A stretch of DNA of 21,302 nt from Pseudomonadota bacterium (GCA_023423995.1 JAFAEL010000265.1:1-21302); one strand, 5' to 3'. Counted from the first letter of the stretch, positions 8,045-15,486 are shown. Translations and numbers: made by a program. Notes: generated from the letters alone by a model not told the origin.

Positions 8045-8251
8045 CTACTCGTCGTTCTCGGTCGTCAGCTGATCAGGTCGCAAGCCTTCGTCCGCCTTGC
8101 CGCCGTTGCCCTGCAGTTCCCGGACGACCGTCAGAGACTCCCCCAGGAGCGAACACACGGCCCGGACTTCTGGTCCGAGCCGGTCGGCATGTGCCTTTGC
8201 TGCATTGATCAAGGCGGCGAGGTGTTCGAGGTCGTGCTGCGAGACGGTCAT
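8045..8251 (-). CDS. Small conserved-looking protein, function unknown (68 aa)
   Basis: I do not recognise this protein. It is predicted to be mostly helical, with an amphipathic stretch at about 5-50 and a polar acidic tail (about 51-68). There is no signal peptide, membrane segment or Cys pair. Support for it being real comes from GC-rich third positions like its neighbours, and from its position as the first gene of the minus-strand train, 12 bases upstream of the ureohydrolase start. There is no good Shine-Dalgarno before the ATG, so the start is uncertain. Confidence 0.6.
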   Translation of the reverse strand: MTVSQHDLEHLAALINAAKAHADRLGPEVRAVCSLLGESLTVVRELQGNGGKADEGLRPDQLTTENDE

Positions 8252-8320
8252 CGCCAGAGGCTACCACGTCGGGAGCGAGACCGAAGCCCATTCGACGCGG
8301 GCGAGCGACCATGGATCGAG

Positions 8321-8349
8321 CTTGCCTGCCGAAGCCTTCTCGACTATGT
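8321..8349 (+). promoter_or_regulatory. Candidate housekeeping promoter for rpsF operon
   Basis: CTTGCC at 8321-8326 and CTATGT at 8344-8349 are separated by 17 bases. Each differs by one base from the boxes usual for rhizobial housekeeping sigma (CTTGAC and CTATAT). This would start transcription near 8356 and give an rpsF leader of about 210 bases. Matching is by eye; no transcription data are available. Confidence 0.45.
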
Positions 8350-8467
8350 GACCCGCTTCGTGTTCGCCCCGGCCGGGGGCTGAACGGACGGCCTCTTCCG
8401 CATCGCTGTGGTCAGGCAGGGCTCCATGCGGGCCCGACGTCCGGTGTTCCCGCCTTCGAAGAACCGC

Positions 8468-8486
8468 TCGAGCCCCGTAGGCTCGA
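8468..8486 (+). promoter_or_regulatory. Stem-loop in the rpsF leader
   Basis: TCGAGCC (8468-8474) pairs perfectly with GGCTCGA (8480-8486) across a 5-base loop CCGTA. No T-run follows, so it is not an intrinsic terminator. It lies about 80 bases upstream of the rpsF start, where many bacteria have an S6:S18-binding mRNA element. I could not confirm that element's conserved bulge here, so a regulatory role is inference. Confidence 0.4.
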
Positions 8487-8567
8487 AGGGCTTGGCGCCG
8501 GACGAATGCGTGAACCGGCTCCCGACCGCAAGGCGGCGGGTGCTTCCGACACTCCAGAGGGCTCACA

Positions 8568-8975
8568 ATGCCTTTGTACGAGCACATATTCCTGGCCCGC
8601 CAGGACGTCACGGCCCAGCAGGTCGAGGCGATGATCGAACAGTTCCGCGGCGTCATCGAGGCGGGCGGCGGCAACGTCGTGAAGGCCGAGATGTGGGGCG
8701 TGAAGTCCCTCGCCTACCGGCTGAAGAAGAACCGCAAGGCGCATTTCACGCTTCTCGGTCTGGACGCCCCTCCGGCGGCGATCGCCGAGATGGAGCGCCA
8801 GATGCGCATCAGCGAGGACATCCTCCGCTTCATGACCCTGAAGGTCGACGAGATCGAGGAAGGTCCGTCGGTCATGATGCAGAAGCGTGACCGCGACGAG
8901 CGCAAGGATCGCGAGCGTCGGCGTCGCGACGAGGAAGGTTACGGCTACAACCCCGAGTCGGGCGAGGGAGCTTAA
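8568..8975 (+). CDS. rpsF: 30S ribosomal protein S6
   Basis: S6 binds the central domain of 16S rRNA together with S18. The 135-residue product begins [13 protein letters not shown] and contains the ferredoxin-like core to about residue 95 ([31 protein letters not shown]). After it comes a strongly charged tail with [17 protein letters not shown], an extension commonly seen in alphaproteobacterial S6. It leads the ribosomal operon and is followed by rpsR after three bases, which supports balanced synthesis of the S6-S18 pair. Confidence 0.97.
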   Translation: MPLYEHIFLARQDVTAQQVEAMIEQFRGVIEAGGGNVVKAEMWGVKSLAYRLKKNRKAHFTLLGLDAPPAAIAEMERQMRISEDILRFMTLKVDEIEEGPSVMMQKRDRDERKDRERRRRDEEGYGYNPESGEGA

Positions 8976-8978
8976 GCG

Positions 8979-9236
8979 ATGGCGGCGATTGGTGGCGCAG
9001 GTGCCGGCGGCGGCCGTCGGCCTTTCTTCCGCAGGCGCAAGACCTGCCCGTTCTCCGGCCCGAACGCGCCGAAGATCGACTACAAGGACACGAAGCTGCT
9101 CTCGCGCTACGTGTCCGAGCGCGGCAAGATTGTGCCGTCGCGCATCACGGCGGTCTCGGCCAAGAAGCAGCGTGAACTCGCCCAGGCGATCAAGCGCGCA
9201 CGCTTCCTGGGCCTTCTGCCCTACGTGATCCAATAA
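8979..9236 (+). CDS. rpsR: 30S ribosomal protein S18
   Basis: The 85-residue product has a Gly-rich basic N-terminus, the [10 protein letters not shown] segment, the conserved [19 protein letters not shown] and the end [20 protein letters not shown], which are diagnostic of S18. Only one Cys (23) is present, so the zinc-binding four-Cys variant is absent. It starts three bases after the rpsF stop and is followed by a 9-bp stem-loop that may trim read-through into the membrane-protein gene. Confidence 0.98.
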   Translation: MAAIGGAGAGGGRRPFFRRRKTCPFSGPNAPKIDYKDTKLLSRYVSERGKIVPSRITAVSAKKQRELAQAIKRARFLGLLPYVIQ

Positions 9237-9241
9237 CCATC

Positions 9242-9267
9242 GTCCGGCGGCTTCTCGGCCGCCGGAT
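9242..9267 (+). terminator. Stem-loop just downstream of rpsR (possible attenuating terminator)
   Basis: TCCGGCGGC (9243-9251) pairs perfectly with GCCGCCGGA (9258-9266) around loop TTCTCG, with one more G-T wobble outside. It starts seven bases after the rpsR stop. The following bases (TCCTCC) are pyrimidine-rich but lack a T-run, so complete intrinsic termination is unlikely; partial termination or 3'-end protection of rpsF-rpsR mRNA is possible. A second inverted repeat, CGGCTCG (9295-9301) with CGAGCCG (9315-9321), lies further on. Confidence 0.4.
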
Positions 9268-9360
9268 CCTCCAAGGCCGAGCGGCACTGCCGCCCGGCTC
9301 GTTGGGGCGGCCGGCGAGCCGCTCCTAACCCCGCTCTCCGAGCGGCGGGACAGCGGCGAA

Positions 9361-10353
9361 ATGGGACAGCTTCTCTTTCTTGCATTCGGAGCGGGCGCAG
9401 TATCCGCGCTCCTGTTTGGCGTGGTGGCCGTGGGCTCGCCGGCCGGAATGCTGCTGTCCTACCTGGCTCCCCTTCCCATCCTGATCGTCGCGCTCGGCTG
9501 GCATCATCTCGTCGGGCTGCTGGCTGCAATTTCCGGCGCACTGATCCTTTCGTTCGTGCTGCGATCGAGTGCCGGGCTGGCCTTCGCGCTCGGCCCTGCC
9601 CTCCCGGCCTGGTGGATCGCCTATCTCGCCCTGCTCGGGCGGGCTGATCCCCGCCGCGGCGTCGCCCTCGACTGGATGCCTTCCGGACGCCTCCTGCTCT
9701 GGACGGGCGTGACCGGAAGCGCGATCGCGGTGGCGGCGGCGGTCGGTCTCGGCAGCGGCGATTACGCCCACTTCATCGACATGCTGCGCCAGGCGACCGA
9801 CGCTCTCCTGCGTAGCGAGATCGGGATGCCGCGCCAGGGTGCGGCCGAGACGATCGGCGGGGTGCCGAGCGAGACGCTGGTCCGGCTGCTCGTCCTGATC
9901 ACGCCCGTGGTGGCAGCGGCGGTGTTCAGCCTGACCCTTGCCCTGAATGTCTGGCTCGGGGCGAAGATCGTGTTCATGTCGGGACGCCTGCCGCGGCCCT
10001 GGCCGGAAATCGCCGAGCTCCGCATGCCGCCGGCGGCCCTTATCCTGCTCGGGGCAGGTTTCCTGGCGTCCCTGTTCGCGGGCTGGCTCGGCGTTGCCGG
10101 GCGCGCCCTGGCGGGCGGCCTCATCATGATGTTCGCCCTGCAGGGCCTCGCCCTCGTCCACCTGATCACCCGAGGAAAGCAGGGCCGGCCGGCGCTGCTC
10201 GCGCTCACCTACCTCTTCACGATCCTCCTCGGACATATCCTCCTGCCGCTCCTCGCGGTGGCCGGGATGCTCGATACGGCGACGCCGCTGCGGCAGCGCC
10301 TGACCCGCAATCACAACCCCGGGGGGCGGAACGGGCCGCCCTCCCCCACCTGA
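9361..10353 (+). CDS. DUF2232-family multipass membrane protein
   Basis: The 330-residue protein is very hydrophobic, with about eight predicted membrane helices spread between residues 1 and 315. A short loop at about 155-185 and a Pro/Gly-rich cytoplasmic tail (NPGGRNGPPSPT) are polar. Sequence style and location between rpsR and rplI match the DUF2232 (YybS-like) proteins found at this place in many alphaproteobacteria. Its function is unknown. The ATG at 9361 has only a weak purine-rich sequence upstream. It ends 15 bases before rplI, so it is presumably transcribed with the ribosomal genes. Confidence 0.85.
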   Translation: MGQLLFLAFGAGAVSALLFGVVAVGSPAGMLLSYLAPLPILIVALGWHHLVGLLAAISGALILSFVLRSSAGLAFALGPALPAWWIAYLALLGRADPRRGVALDWMPSGRLLLWTGVTGSAIAVAAAVGLGSGDYAHFIDMLRQATDALLRSEIGMPRQGAAETIGGVPSETLVRLLVLITPVVAAAVFSLTLALNVWLGAKIVFMSGRLPRPWPEIAELRMPPAALILLGAGFLASLFAGWLGVAGRALAGGLIMMFALQGLALVHLITRGKQGRPALLALTYLFTILLGHILLPLLAVAGMLDTATPLRQRLTRNHNPGGRNGPPSPT

Positions 10354-10368
10354 ACCAGGAGATCAACG

Positions 10369-10935
10369 ATGCAAGTCATTCTGCTCGAACGCGTGGCCAA
10401 GCTCGGCCAGATGGGCGAGACCGTGAACGTTCGTGACGGCTATGCCCGCAACTACCTGCTGCCCCGCGGCAAGGCGCTCCGTGCGACCAAGTCGAACCTT
10501 CAGCACTTCGAGAACCAGCGCGCCCAGCTTGAGGCTCGCAATCTCGAGCGCCGCCAGGACGCGGAGAAGGTCGGCGAAGCGCTCAACGGCCAGAGCTTCA
10601 CGATGATTCGCCAGGCCGGCGACACCGGCGTGCTCTACGGTTCCGTCTCGCCGCGCGATCTCGCCGAGGTCATCACGGCCGAAGGGTTCACGGTCGCCCG
10701 CGACCAGTTCATCCTCAACACGCCGATCAAGACCCTTGGGCTGCACACCGTGCCGGTGTCGCTGCACCCGGAAGTCGAGGTTCAGGTCACGATCAACGTC
10801 GCCCGCAGCCCTGAAGAGGCCGAGCGTCAGGCCCGCGGCGAGAGCGTGCTCGCCCGCGAGGAGTTCGACATCGACGATCTCGGGCTCGAGGTCGGCGCTG
10901 CGCTGGCCGAAGCCGGCGATCGCGTCGAGCTCTGA
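10369..10935 (+). CDS. rplI: 50S ribosomal protein L9
   Basis: L9 binds 23S rRNA near the L1 stalk and helps keep reading frame. The 188-residue protein has the N-terminal signature [34 protein letters not shown] split over residues 1-34, a central helix (about 40-75), and the C-terminal domain with [14 protein letters not shown] and the [13 protein letters not shown] strand. Beyond about residue 150 there is an acidic extension that E. coli L9 (149 aa) lacks but alphaproteobacterial L9 usually has. AGGAG lies about ten bases before the ATG. A strong pair of stem-loops follows. Confidence 0.97.
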   Translation: MQVILLERVAKLGQMGETVNVRDGYARNYLLPRGKALRATKSNLQHFENQRAQLEARNLERRQDAEKVGEALNGQSFTMIRQAGDTGVLYGSVSPRDLAEVITAEGFTVARDQFILNTPIKTLGLHTVPVSLHPEVEVQVTINVARSPEEAERQARGESVLAREEFDIDDLGLEVGAALAEAGDRVEL

Positions 10936-10950
10936 TCGGATCACAGCCTT

Positions 10951-11012
10951 CCGCCGGGCTCGGCCCGGCGGGGACCGTCATCAATCGGGGCGGCTTTCGC
11001 CCCGATTGATTT
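10951..11012. terminator. Double stem-loop terminator shared by rplI and the convergent small gene
   Basis: The first hairpin is CCGCCGGGC (10951-10959) with GCCCGGCGG (10963-10971) around loop TCG. The second is a perfect 13-bp stem, ATCAATCGGGGCG (10980-10992) with CGCCCCGATTGAT (10998-11010), loop GCTTT, followed by TT on the plus strand. The second stem is symmetric enough to act on both strands, and it contains the stop codon of the minus-strand gene. The T-run is short, so efficiency is uncertain. Confidence 0.65.
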
Positions 11013-11310
11013 GCCGGCAGCGATAGCCGGCGAAGCATTGCGGGTTGTCCGCGGTCGGCACCCAGGCCGGAGCCGTGGTCGTCTCGAGCTCGCAGAAGCC
11101 GCCGTCCCTCACGACGCGCTCGTAGGACATCGGGCCGGTGGAAACCACGATGGCACCCCGGGCGTCCACCATCGCCCTTACGCTCCCGCATGGCAGGTTC
11201 GGCGCCGGCACTCGCTCCTGAGCCGCGGCACTCCAGCTCGCCAGAAGCGTTCCGGCGCAGGCCAGCGCTGCGAGTTGAAGCCGTTCCTTTTTTGTTCTAG
11301 ATCTCCGCAT
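10981..11310 (-). CDS. Small secreted protein with four cysteines, function unknown
   Basis: The 109-residue product has a basic N-terminus (MRRSRTKKER), a hydrophobic stretch (11-29) and a likely signal peptidase cut after SAAA (about residue 30). The mature part (about 79 residues) has four cysteines: C41 (PCGSV), C73 (GFCELE), C92 and C98 (QCFAGYRC), which could make two disulfides. I recognise no family. The ATG at 11310 is preceded by a GGAAAAAGAG purine stretch. Upstream in-frame starts exist only in sequence antisense to dnaB and would bury the signal peptide, so I reject them. The gene is divergent from dnaB and converges on rplI. Confidence 0.7.
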   Translation of the reverse strand: MRRSRTKKERLQLAALACAGTLLASWSAAAQERVPAPNLPCGSVRAMVDARGAIVVSTGPMSYERVVRDGGFCELETTTAPAWVPTADNPQCFAGYRCRQINRGESRPD

Positions 11311-11427
11311 CGACTCTTTTTCCGGTGCACCGCTGTGATCAGCGGGGAATGTGGCTTCCATGCGCGAGTGCGATAACCCGAATCGGGGCATCCACAATGC
11401 CTGGTCACCCAAGCAAATTGAGTCCTG
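11311..11427. promoter_or_regulatory. Divergent promoter region of dnaB and the small secreted protein
   Basis: This 117-base gap must hold start signals for both genes. Two inverted repeats stand out: CCGCTG (11330-11335) with CAGCGG (11340-11345) around TGAT, and CCCGA (11377-11381) with TCGGG (11383-11387) around one base. Either could be an operator; neither matches a regulator site I can name. I could not pick a confident -35/-10 pair. Confidence 0.35.
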
Positions 11428-12915
11428 ATGCCTCCCGCCAACGCCCTCGTCACGCGCATCGAGCCGCCGCACCGCGAGTTTCGTGAGCAGCCGAGCAACA
11501 TCGATGCGGAGCAGGCCCTCCTCGGCGCGATCCTGGTCAACAACGACGCCTTCTACCGGGTGTCGGACTTCCTGACGCCGGAGCACTTCTTCAACCCCGG
11601 GCACCGCAAGATCTACGAGGTCGCCTCGACACTCATCAAGGCCGGCAAGGTCGCCACGCCGGTGACGCTGCGGACCCACATCACGGACGTGGATTTCAGC
11701 GGCCTGACCCCGCCTCAGTACCTCGCCCGGCTGGCGGCCGAAGCGACGACCATCATCAATGCGGAGGATTACGGCCGCACGATCTACGATCTCGCCACGC
11801 GCCGGAACCTCATCCGGATCGGCGAGGAGGTGGTGAACACTGCCTATGATGCCCCCGTCGAGCTCTCGCCGCGGGACCAGATCGAAGCGGCGGAGCGACA
11901 TCTCTATGCGCTGGCGGAAACAGGACGGACCGAGGGCGGCTTCCAGCGCTTCTCTGATGCGCTGACTTCCGCGATCGACATGGCGGCCGCCGCCTTCAAG
12001 CGCGCGGGCCGCCTGTCCGGCATCTCGACCGGGCTTGCGGATCTCGACAAGCAGATGGGCGGTCTGCAGCCCTCCGACCTTATCGTCCTCGCCGGCCGGC
12101 CGGGCATGGGCAAGACCGCGCTTGCGACGAACATCGCTTTCAACGTGGCGAAGGCCTACCAGGGCGAGAAGCAGCCGGACGGCTCGATCAAGACCGTGAA
12201 TGGCGGCATTGTCGGCTTCTTCTCGCTCGAAATGTCGGCCGAGCAGCTCGCCACGCGCGTGATCGCCGAGCAATCGGGCGTGCCGTCCTACAAGATCCGC
12301 CGCGGCGACATGCGCGAGGACGACTTCTACAAGATCACCGCCGCCGCCCGCGAGATGCAGACGACGCCGTTCTACATCGACCAGACGGGCGGCATCTCCA
12401 TCGCCCAGCTCGTCGCACGGGCGCGGAGGCTGAAGCGCCAACGCGGCCTCGACCTCCTCGTCGTGGACTATATCCAGCTGCTCTCCGGCTCATCCAAGAA
12501 GGGCGACAACCGCGTTCAGGAGGTGACCGAGATCACCACGGGCCTGAAGGCGCTCGGGAAGGAGCTGAACGTGCCCGTGATCGCGCTTTCCCAGCTCTCG
12601 CGTCAGGTCGAGTCGCGCGACGACAAGCGACCGCAGCTCTCCGACCTTCGCGAATCGGGCTCGATCGAGCAGGACGCGGACGTGGTCATGTTCGTGTTCC
12701 GCGAGGAATATTATCTTGACAAGCGCGAGCCCAAGATGGGCACCGAAGAGCACATGAAGTGGCAGGCCACGATGGACGAGATCCACGGCAAGGCCGAGGT
12801 CATCATCGGCAAGCAGCGCCACGGCCCCACCGGCACGATCAAGCTGGCGTTCCAGGCGGATGTCACGCGCTTCACCGATCTCGCGCAGGAGGAGAGTCTC
12901 CCTGAGCAGTACTAG
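11428..12915 (+). CDS. dnaB: Replicative DNA helicase DnaB
   Basis: DnaB is the hexameric helicase that unwinds DNA at the replication fork. The 495-residue product has the N-terminal primase-interacting domain (about 15-165, beginning PSNIDAEQALLGAIL), a linker, then a RecA-like core. Walker A is GRPGMGKTA (about 223-231), followed by FFSLEMSAEQL, Walker B LLVVDYIQLL, and SQLSRQVESRDDKRPQLSDLRESG with the arginine region. About 15-18 residues are inserted before the FFSLEMS strand (around 243-260, QGEKQPDGSIK), compared with E. coli DnaB from memory. It is divergent from the small secreted-protein gene and overlaps alr at its end. Confidence 0.97.
   Translation: MPPANALVTRIEPPHREFREQPSNIDAEQALLGAILVNNDAFYRVSDFLTPEHFFNPGHRKIYEVASTLIKAGKVATPVTLRTHITDVDFSGLTPPQYLARLAAEATTIINAEDYGRTIYDLATRRNLIRIGEEVVNTAYDAPVELSPRDQIEAAERHLYALAETGRTEGGFQRFSDALTSAIDMAAAAFKRAGRLSGISTGLADLDKQMGGLQPSDLIVLAGRPGMGKTALATNIAFNVAKAYQGEKQPDGSIKTVNGGIVGFFSLEMSAEQLATRVIAEQSGVPSYKIRRGDMREDDFYKITAAAREMQTTPFYIDQTGGISIAQLVARARRLKRQRGLDLLVVDYIQLLSGSSKKGDNRVQEVTEITTGLKALGKELNVPVIALSQLSRQVESRDDKRPQLSDLRESGSIEQDADVVMFVFREEYYLDKREPKMGTEEHMKWQATMDEIHGKAEVIIGKQRHGPTGTIKLAFQADVTRFTDLAQEESLPEQY
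12887..12904 (+). promoter_or_regulatory. Strong Shine-Dalgarno pointing to a CTG start of alr
   Basis: AGGAGGAGAG at 12887-12896, inside the end of dnaB, is the best ribosome binding site near the start of alr. It lies 7-9 bases before CTG at 12902. The only in-frame ATG (12860) has its purine run directly abutting the codon, which is too close to act. There is no ATG, GTG or TTG between the two in the alr frame. Confidence 0.5.
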
Positions 12916-14038
12916 GGCAGCGGCCTTCGCCCCGGCGACCCTCACCATCGATCTCGGCGCGCTCGCCGCGAACTGGCAGTTCCTGCGCGACCGCGCCTCG
13001 CCAACGGAATGCGCAGCGGTCGTCAAGGCGGACGCCTATGGGATCGGCATCGAGCCTGCCGTCCGCGCGCTCTGGGGCGCCGGGTGCCGCACCTTCTTCG
13101 TCGCGCATCTCTCCGAGGCCGGGCGCGTCCGCACCGAGTTGCCCGACGCCACGATCTACGTCCTGAACGGGCTGCTGCCCGATGCCGCGCCGGCTTACCT
13201 CCCGGGAAAACTCCGTCCGGTTCTCGGCTCGGCCGAGGAGTTGCGGGACTGGGCGGCGTTCTGCGACTCCGTGGGCGCGCGCCTGCCGGCGGCGATCCAT
13301 GTGGATACGGGGATGAACAGGCTGGGCCTTCCGCCGAGCGAGGCCATTGCGCTCCGCGGCGATCCTGTTCTCGCCCGTTTCGAGCCGGCCCTGTTGATGA
13401 GCCATCTGGTGGCCGCCGAGGTAGCGCAGGATCCGGTCAACGCCGCGCAGATCGCGGCCTTCGCGGCAATCCGCTCCGCACATCCAGGCATTCCCGGCTC
13501 GCTCGCCAACTGCTCGGGCCTCTTCCTGCCCGAGGCTCCGATGCATGACCTGGTGCGGCCCGGCTACGCCCTCTACGGCGGCAACCCGACCCCCGGCCGG
13601 CCCAATCCCATGCGTCCGGTGGTTCGGCTGGAGGCGCTCATCCTCCAGGTTCGTGAGATCGGCCCGGGAGATCGCGTCGGTTACAACGGGCGCTGGTCCG
13701 CCCCGGGCCGGCGGCGGGTCGCCACGCTTTCCGTGGGTTATGCAGACGGCTACCCACGCGTCGCCGGCGCGACGGATGCCGACGCCGAGGCAGGGCTGGA
13801 CCGGGGCGCCGCTCTCGTCGGTGGTGTCCTGTGTCCCTGCGTCGGCCGCGTCTCGATGGACCTCATCGTGCTGGACGTGACGGAAGCCCCGACATCGGAC
13901 GCCAAACGGGGTGGTACGGCCGTGCTCATCGGAGACGGCCTGGATTTGGACGAGGTGGGCCGCCGGGCGGGCACGATCGGGTACGAGATCCTGACGGGCC
14001 TGGGCCGGCGCTATGCGCGGCGCTACGTGGGCGCCTGA
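12902..14038 (+). CDS. alr: Alanine racemase (biosynthetic)
   Basis: Alr interconverts L- and D-alanine with PLP, feeding peptidoglycan synthesis. From CTG 12902 the product is 378 residues; from ATG 12860 it would be 392. PLP-binding Lys42 lies in VVKADAYGIG, the second catalytic residue Tyr261 in VGYNGRW, and the conserved RPGYALYGG and VSMDL motifs follow. I prefer the CTG start because of the strong Shine-Dalgarno and because the extra residues from the ATG (SRASPISRRRR) look like an out-of-frame reading of dnaB. This choice is inference. The start overlaps dnaB by 14 bases and the end overlaps radA by one base, so three-way translational coupling is likely. dnaB-alr adjacency is also known from E. 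coli. Confidence 0.93.
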   Translation: MSSTRAAAFAPATLTIDLGALAANWQFLRDRASPTECAAVVKADAYGIGIEPAVRALWGAGCRTFFVAHLSEAGRVRTELPDATIYVLNGLLPDAAPAYLPGKLRPVLGSAEELRDWAAFCDSVGARLPAAIHVDTGMNRLGLPPSEAIALRGDPVLARFEPALLMSHLVAAEVAQDPVNAAQIAAFAAIRSAHPGIPGSLANCSGLFLPEAPMHDLVRPGYALYGGNPTPGRPNPMRPVVRLEALILQVREIGPGDRVGYNGRWSAPGRRRVATLSVGYADGYPRVAGATDADAEAGLDRGAALVGGVLCPCVGRVSMDLIVLDVTEAPTSDAKRGGTAVLIGDGLDLDEVGRRAGTIGYEILTGLGRRYARRYVGA

Positions 14039-15435
14039 TGGCCAAGCACCCCAACTTCATCTGCCAGAGCTGCGGCGCGGTCTACAATCGCTGGCGCGGC
14101 AAGTGCGAGGCCTGCGGGGGCTGGAACACCGTCGCCGAGGAGAGCGGGACGGCAGGTCCCCTTGCCGGCCCGGCGGCCACGAGGCCATCCCGCGCGAAGG
14201 GCCGCGTCTTCCCCCTGCAGGCCCTCACGGGCGAAAACCGCGATCCGCCGCGCACTCGCACGCTGAACGGCGAGTTCGATCGCGTGCTCGGCGGCGGCCT
14301 TGTGCCCGGCTCCGTGATCCTCATCGGCGGGGACCCGGGCATCGGTAAATCGACGTTGCTCATCCAGGTCGCGGCGACCCTCGCCCGCGGCGGGAACCGG
14401 GTCACCTACATCTCGGGCGAGGAAGCGGTGGCCCAGGTCAGAATGCGCGCCGAGCGCCTCGGGCTCTCGTCCGCTCCCGTCGAACTCGCGGCCGAGACGA
14501 ATGTGGAGGACATCGTCGCCACCCTTTCCCAGGGCGCGGCTCCGCGTCTCGCGGTCATCGATTCGATCCAGACCATGTGGACGGAAACCGTTGAATCCGC
14601 CCCGGGCACGGTGAGCCAGGTGCGCGGCAGCGCGCAGGCGCTCATTCGCTTCGCCAAGACGCACGGGACGGCCCTCATCCTCGTGGGGCACGTCACAAAG
14701 GACGGGCAGATCGCGGGCCCCCGGGTCGTCGAGCACATGGTGGATTGCGTCGCCTCCTTCGAAGGCGATTCGGCGCACCATTTCCGCATCCTGCGCGCCG
14801 CCAAGAACCGCTTCGGCCCGACGGACGAGATCGGGGTCTTCGAAATGACGGACCGAGGCCTCGCCGAGGTCCCGAACCCGTCCGAGCTGTTCCTTGCCGG
14901 CCGCGACATGGCGACGCCCGGCGCCGCCGTCTTCGCCGGGATGGAAGGCACCCGCCCGCTTCTCGTCGAGGTGCAGGCGCTGGTTGCCCCGACGTCGCTC
15001 GGCACGCCGAGGCGCGCGGTCGTCGGGTGGGATCCCGCGCGCCTCTCCATGGTTCTGGCCGTGCTCGAGACGCATGCCGGCGTCAGGCTCGGCGGCCACG
15101 ACGTCTATCTGAACGTCGCGGGCGGGCTTCGCATCTCGGAGCCGGCGGCCGACCTGGCCGCTGCGGCCGCGCTCGTGTCGTCCCTGACCGGCACGGCCCT
15201 GCCTGCCGAAAGCGTGTTCTTCGGCGAGATCGGATTATCCGGCTCGGTCCGGCCAGTCACGCAGAGCTCCGCCCGGATCAAGGAAGCGACGAAGCTGGGC
15301 TTCGCGGCCGCCTATTGCCCCAATCCTTCAGGCGAGCGGGAGGAGCGCAGCCCGGCCGCTATCGGTCTCGCGCATGTCGCGGACCTCGTCGCGCGGGTCG
15401 CCGGTTCGCGCCGCCGCGTTGCCGCTGCGGAGTAG
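14038..15435 (+). CDS. radA: DNA repair protein RadA
   Basis: RadA is a RecA-like ATPase that extends heteroduplex and moves branches in recombination. The 465-residue product has an N-terminal four-Cys zinc finger (C9, C12, C23, C26; CQSC and CEAC). Walker A is GGDPGIGKST (97-106), Walker B LAVIDS (about 171-176), the family-specific KNRFG motif is at 256-260, and a Lon-protease-like C-terminal domain runs from about 285 to 455. The ATG shares its A with the alr TGA stop. Being tied to dnaB is consistent with RadA's known DnaB-like helicase activity, but functional linkage here is inference. A longer upstream frame inside alr is a shadow. Confidence 0.97.
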   Translation: MAKHPNFICQSCGAVYNRWRGKCEACGGWNTVAEESGTAGPLAGPAATRPSRAKGRVFPLQALTGENRDPPRTRTLNGEFDRVLGGGLVPGSVILIGGDPGIGKSTLLIQVAATLARGGNRVTYISGEEAVAQVRMRAERLGLSSAPVELAAETNVEDIVATLSQGAAPRLAVIDSIQTMWTETVESAPGTVSQVRGSAQALIRFAKTHGTALILVGHVTKDGQIAGPRVVEHMVDCVASFEGDSAHHFRILRAAKNRFGPTDEIGVFEMTDRGLAEVPNPSELFLAGRDMATPGAAVFAGMEGTRPLLVEVQALVAPTSLGTPRRAVVGWDPARLSMVLAVLETHAGVRLGGHDVYLNVAGGLRISEPAADLAAAAALVSSLTGTALPAESVFFGEIGLSGSVRPVTQSSARIKEATKLGFAAAYCPNPSGEREERSPAAIGLAHVADLVARVAGSRRRVAAAE

Positions 15436-15486
15436 TGCGGGAAGCCCACACCGTATGCGGGAAAACCGCGCGGCCCCTTGGATTTG

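Larger units (their letters stand above)
8252..8567. other. Gene-free divergent region upstream of rpsF
   Basis: These 316 bases separate the minus-strand train from rpsF. They contain a plausible plus-strand promoter near 8321-8349 and a 7-bp stem-loop at 8468-8486, listed separately. I found no convincing coding frame: open frames on either strand lack a ribosome binding site and have Arg/Pro-rich shadow-like composition. No clear minus-strand promoter was recognised. Confidence 0.6.

Noticed and set aside
8468..8486. rpsF-leader stem-loop as an intrinsic terminator
   Set aside because: No T-run follows the stem on either strand.
8261..8674. Minus-strand frame over the rpsF leader and rpsF start
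   Set aside because: It overlaps rpsF, has no ribosome binding site and its composition is unlike a real protein.
9325..10314. Minus-strand 329-codon frame opposite the DUF2232 gene
   Set aside because: Its Glu/Arg/Gln-rich product is the expected antisense of hydrophobic codons; the plus strand gives a coherent membrane protein.
11311..12441. Upstream extension of the small secreted-protein frame through dnaB
   Set aside because: The upstream part is antisense to dnaB; the signal peptide and purine-rich site support ATG 11310.
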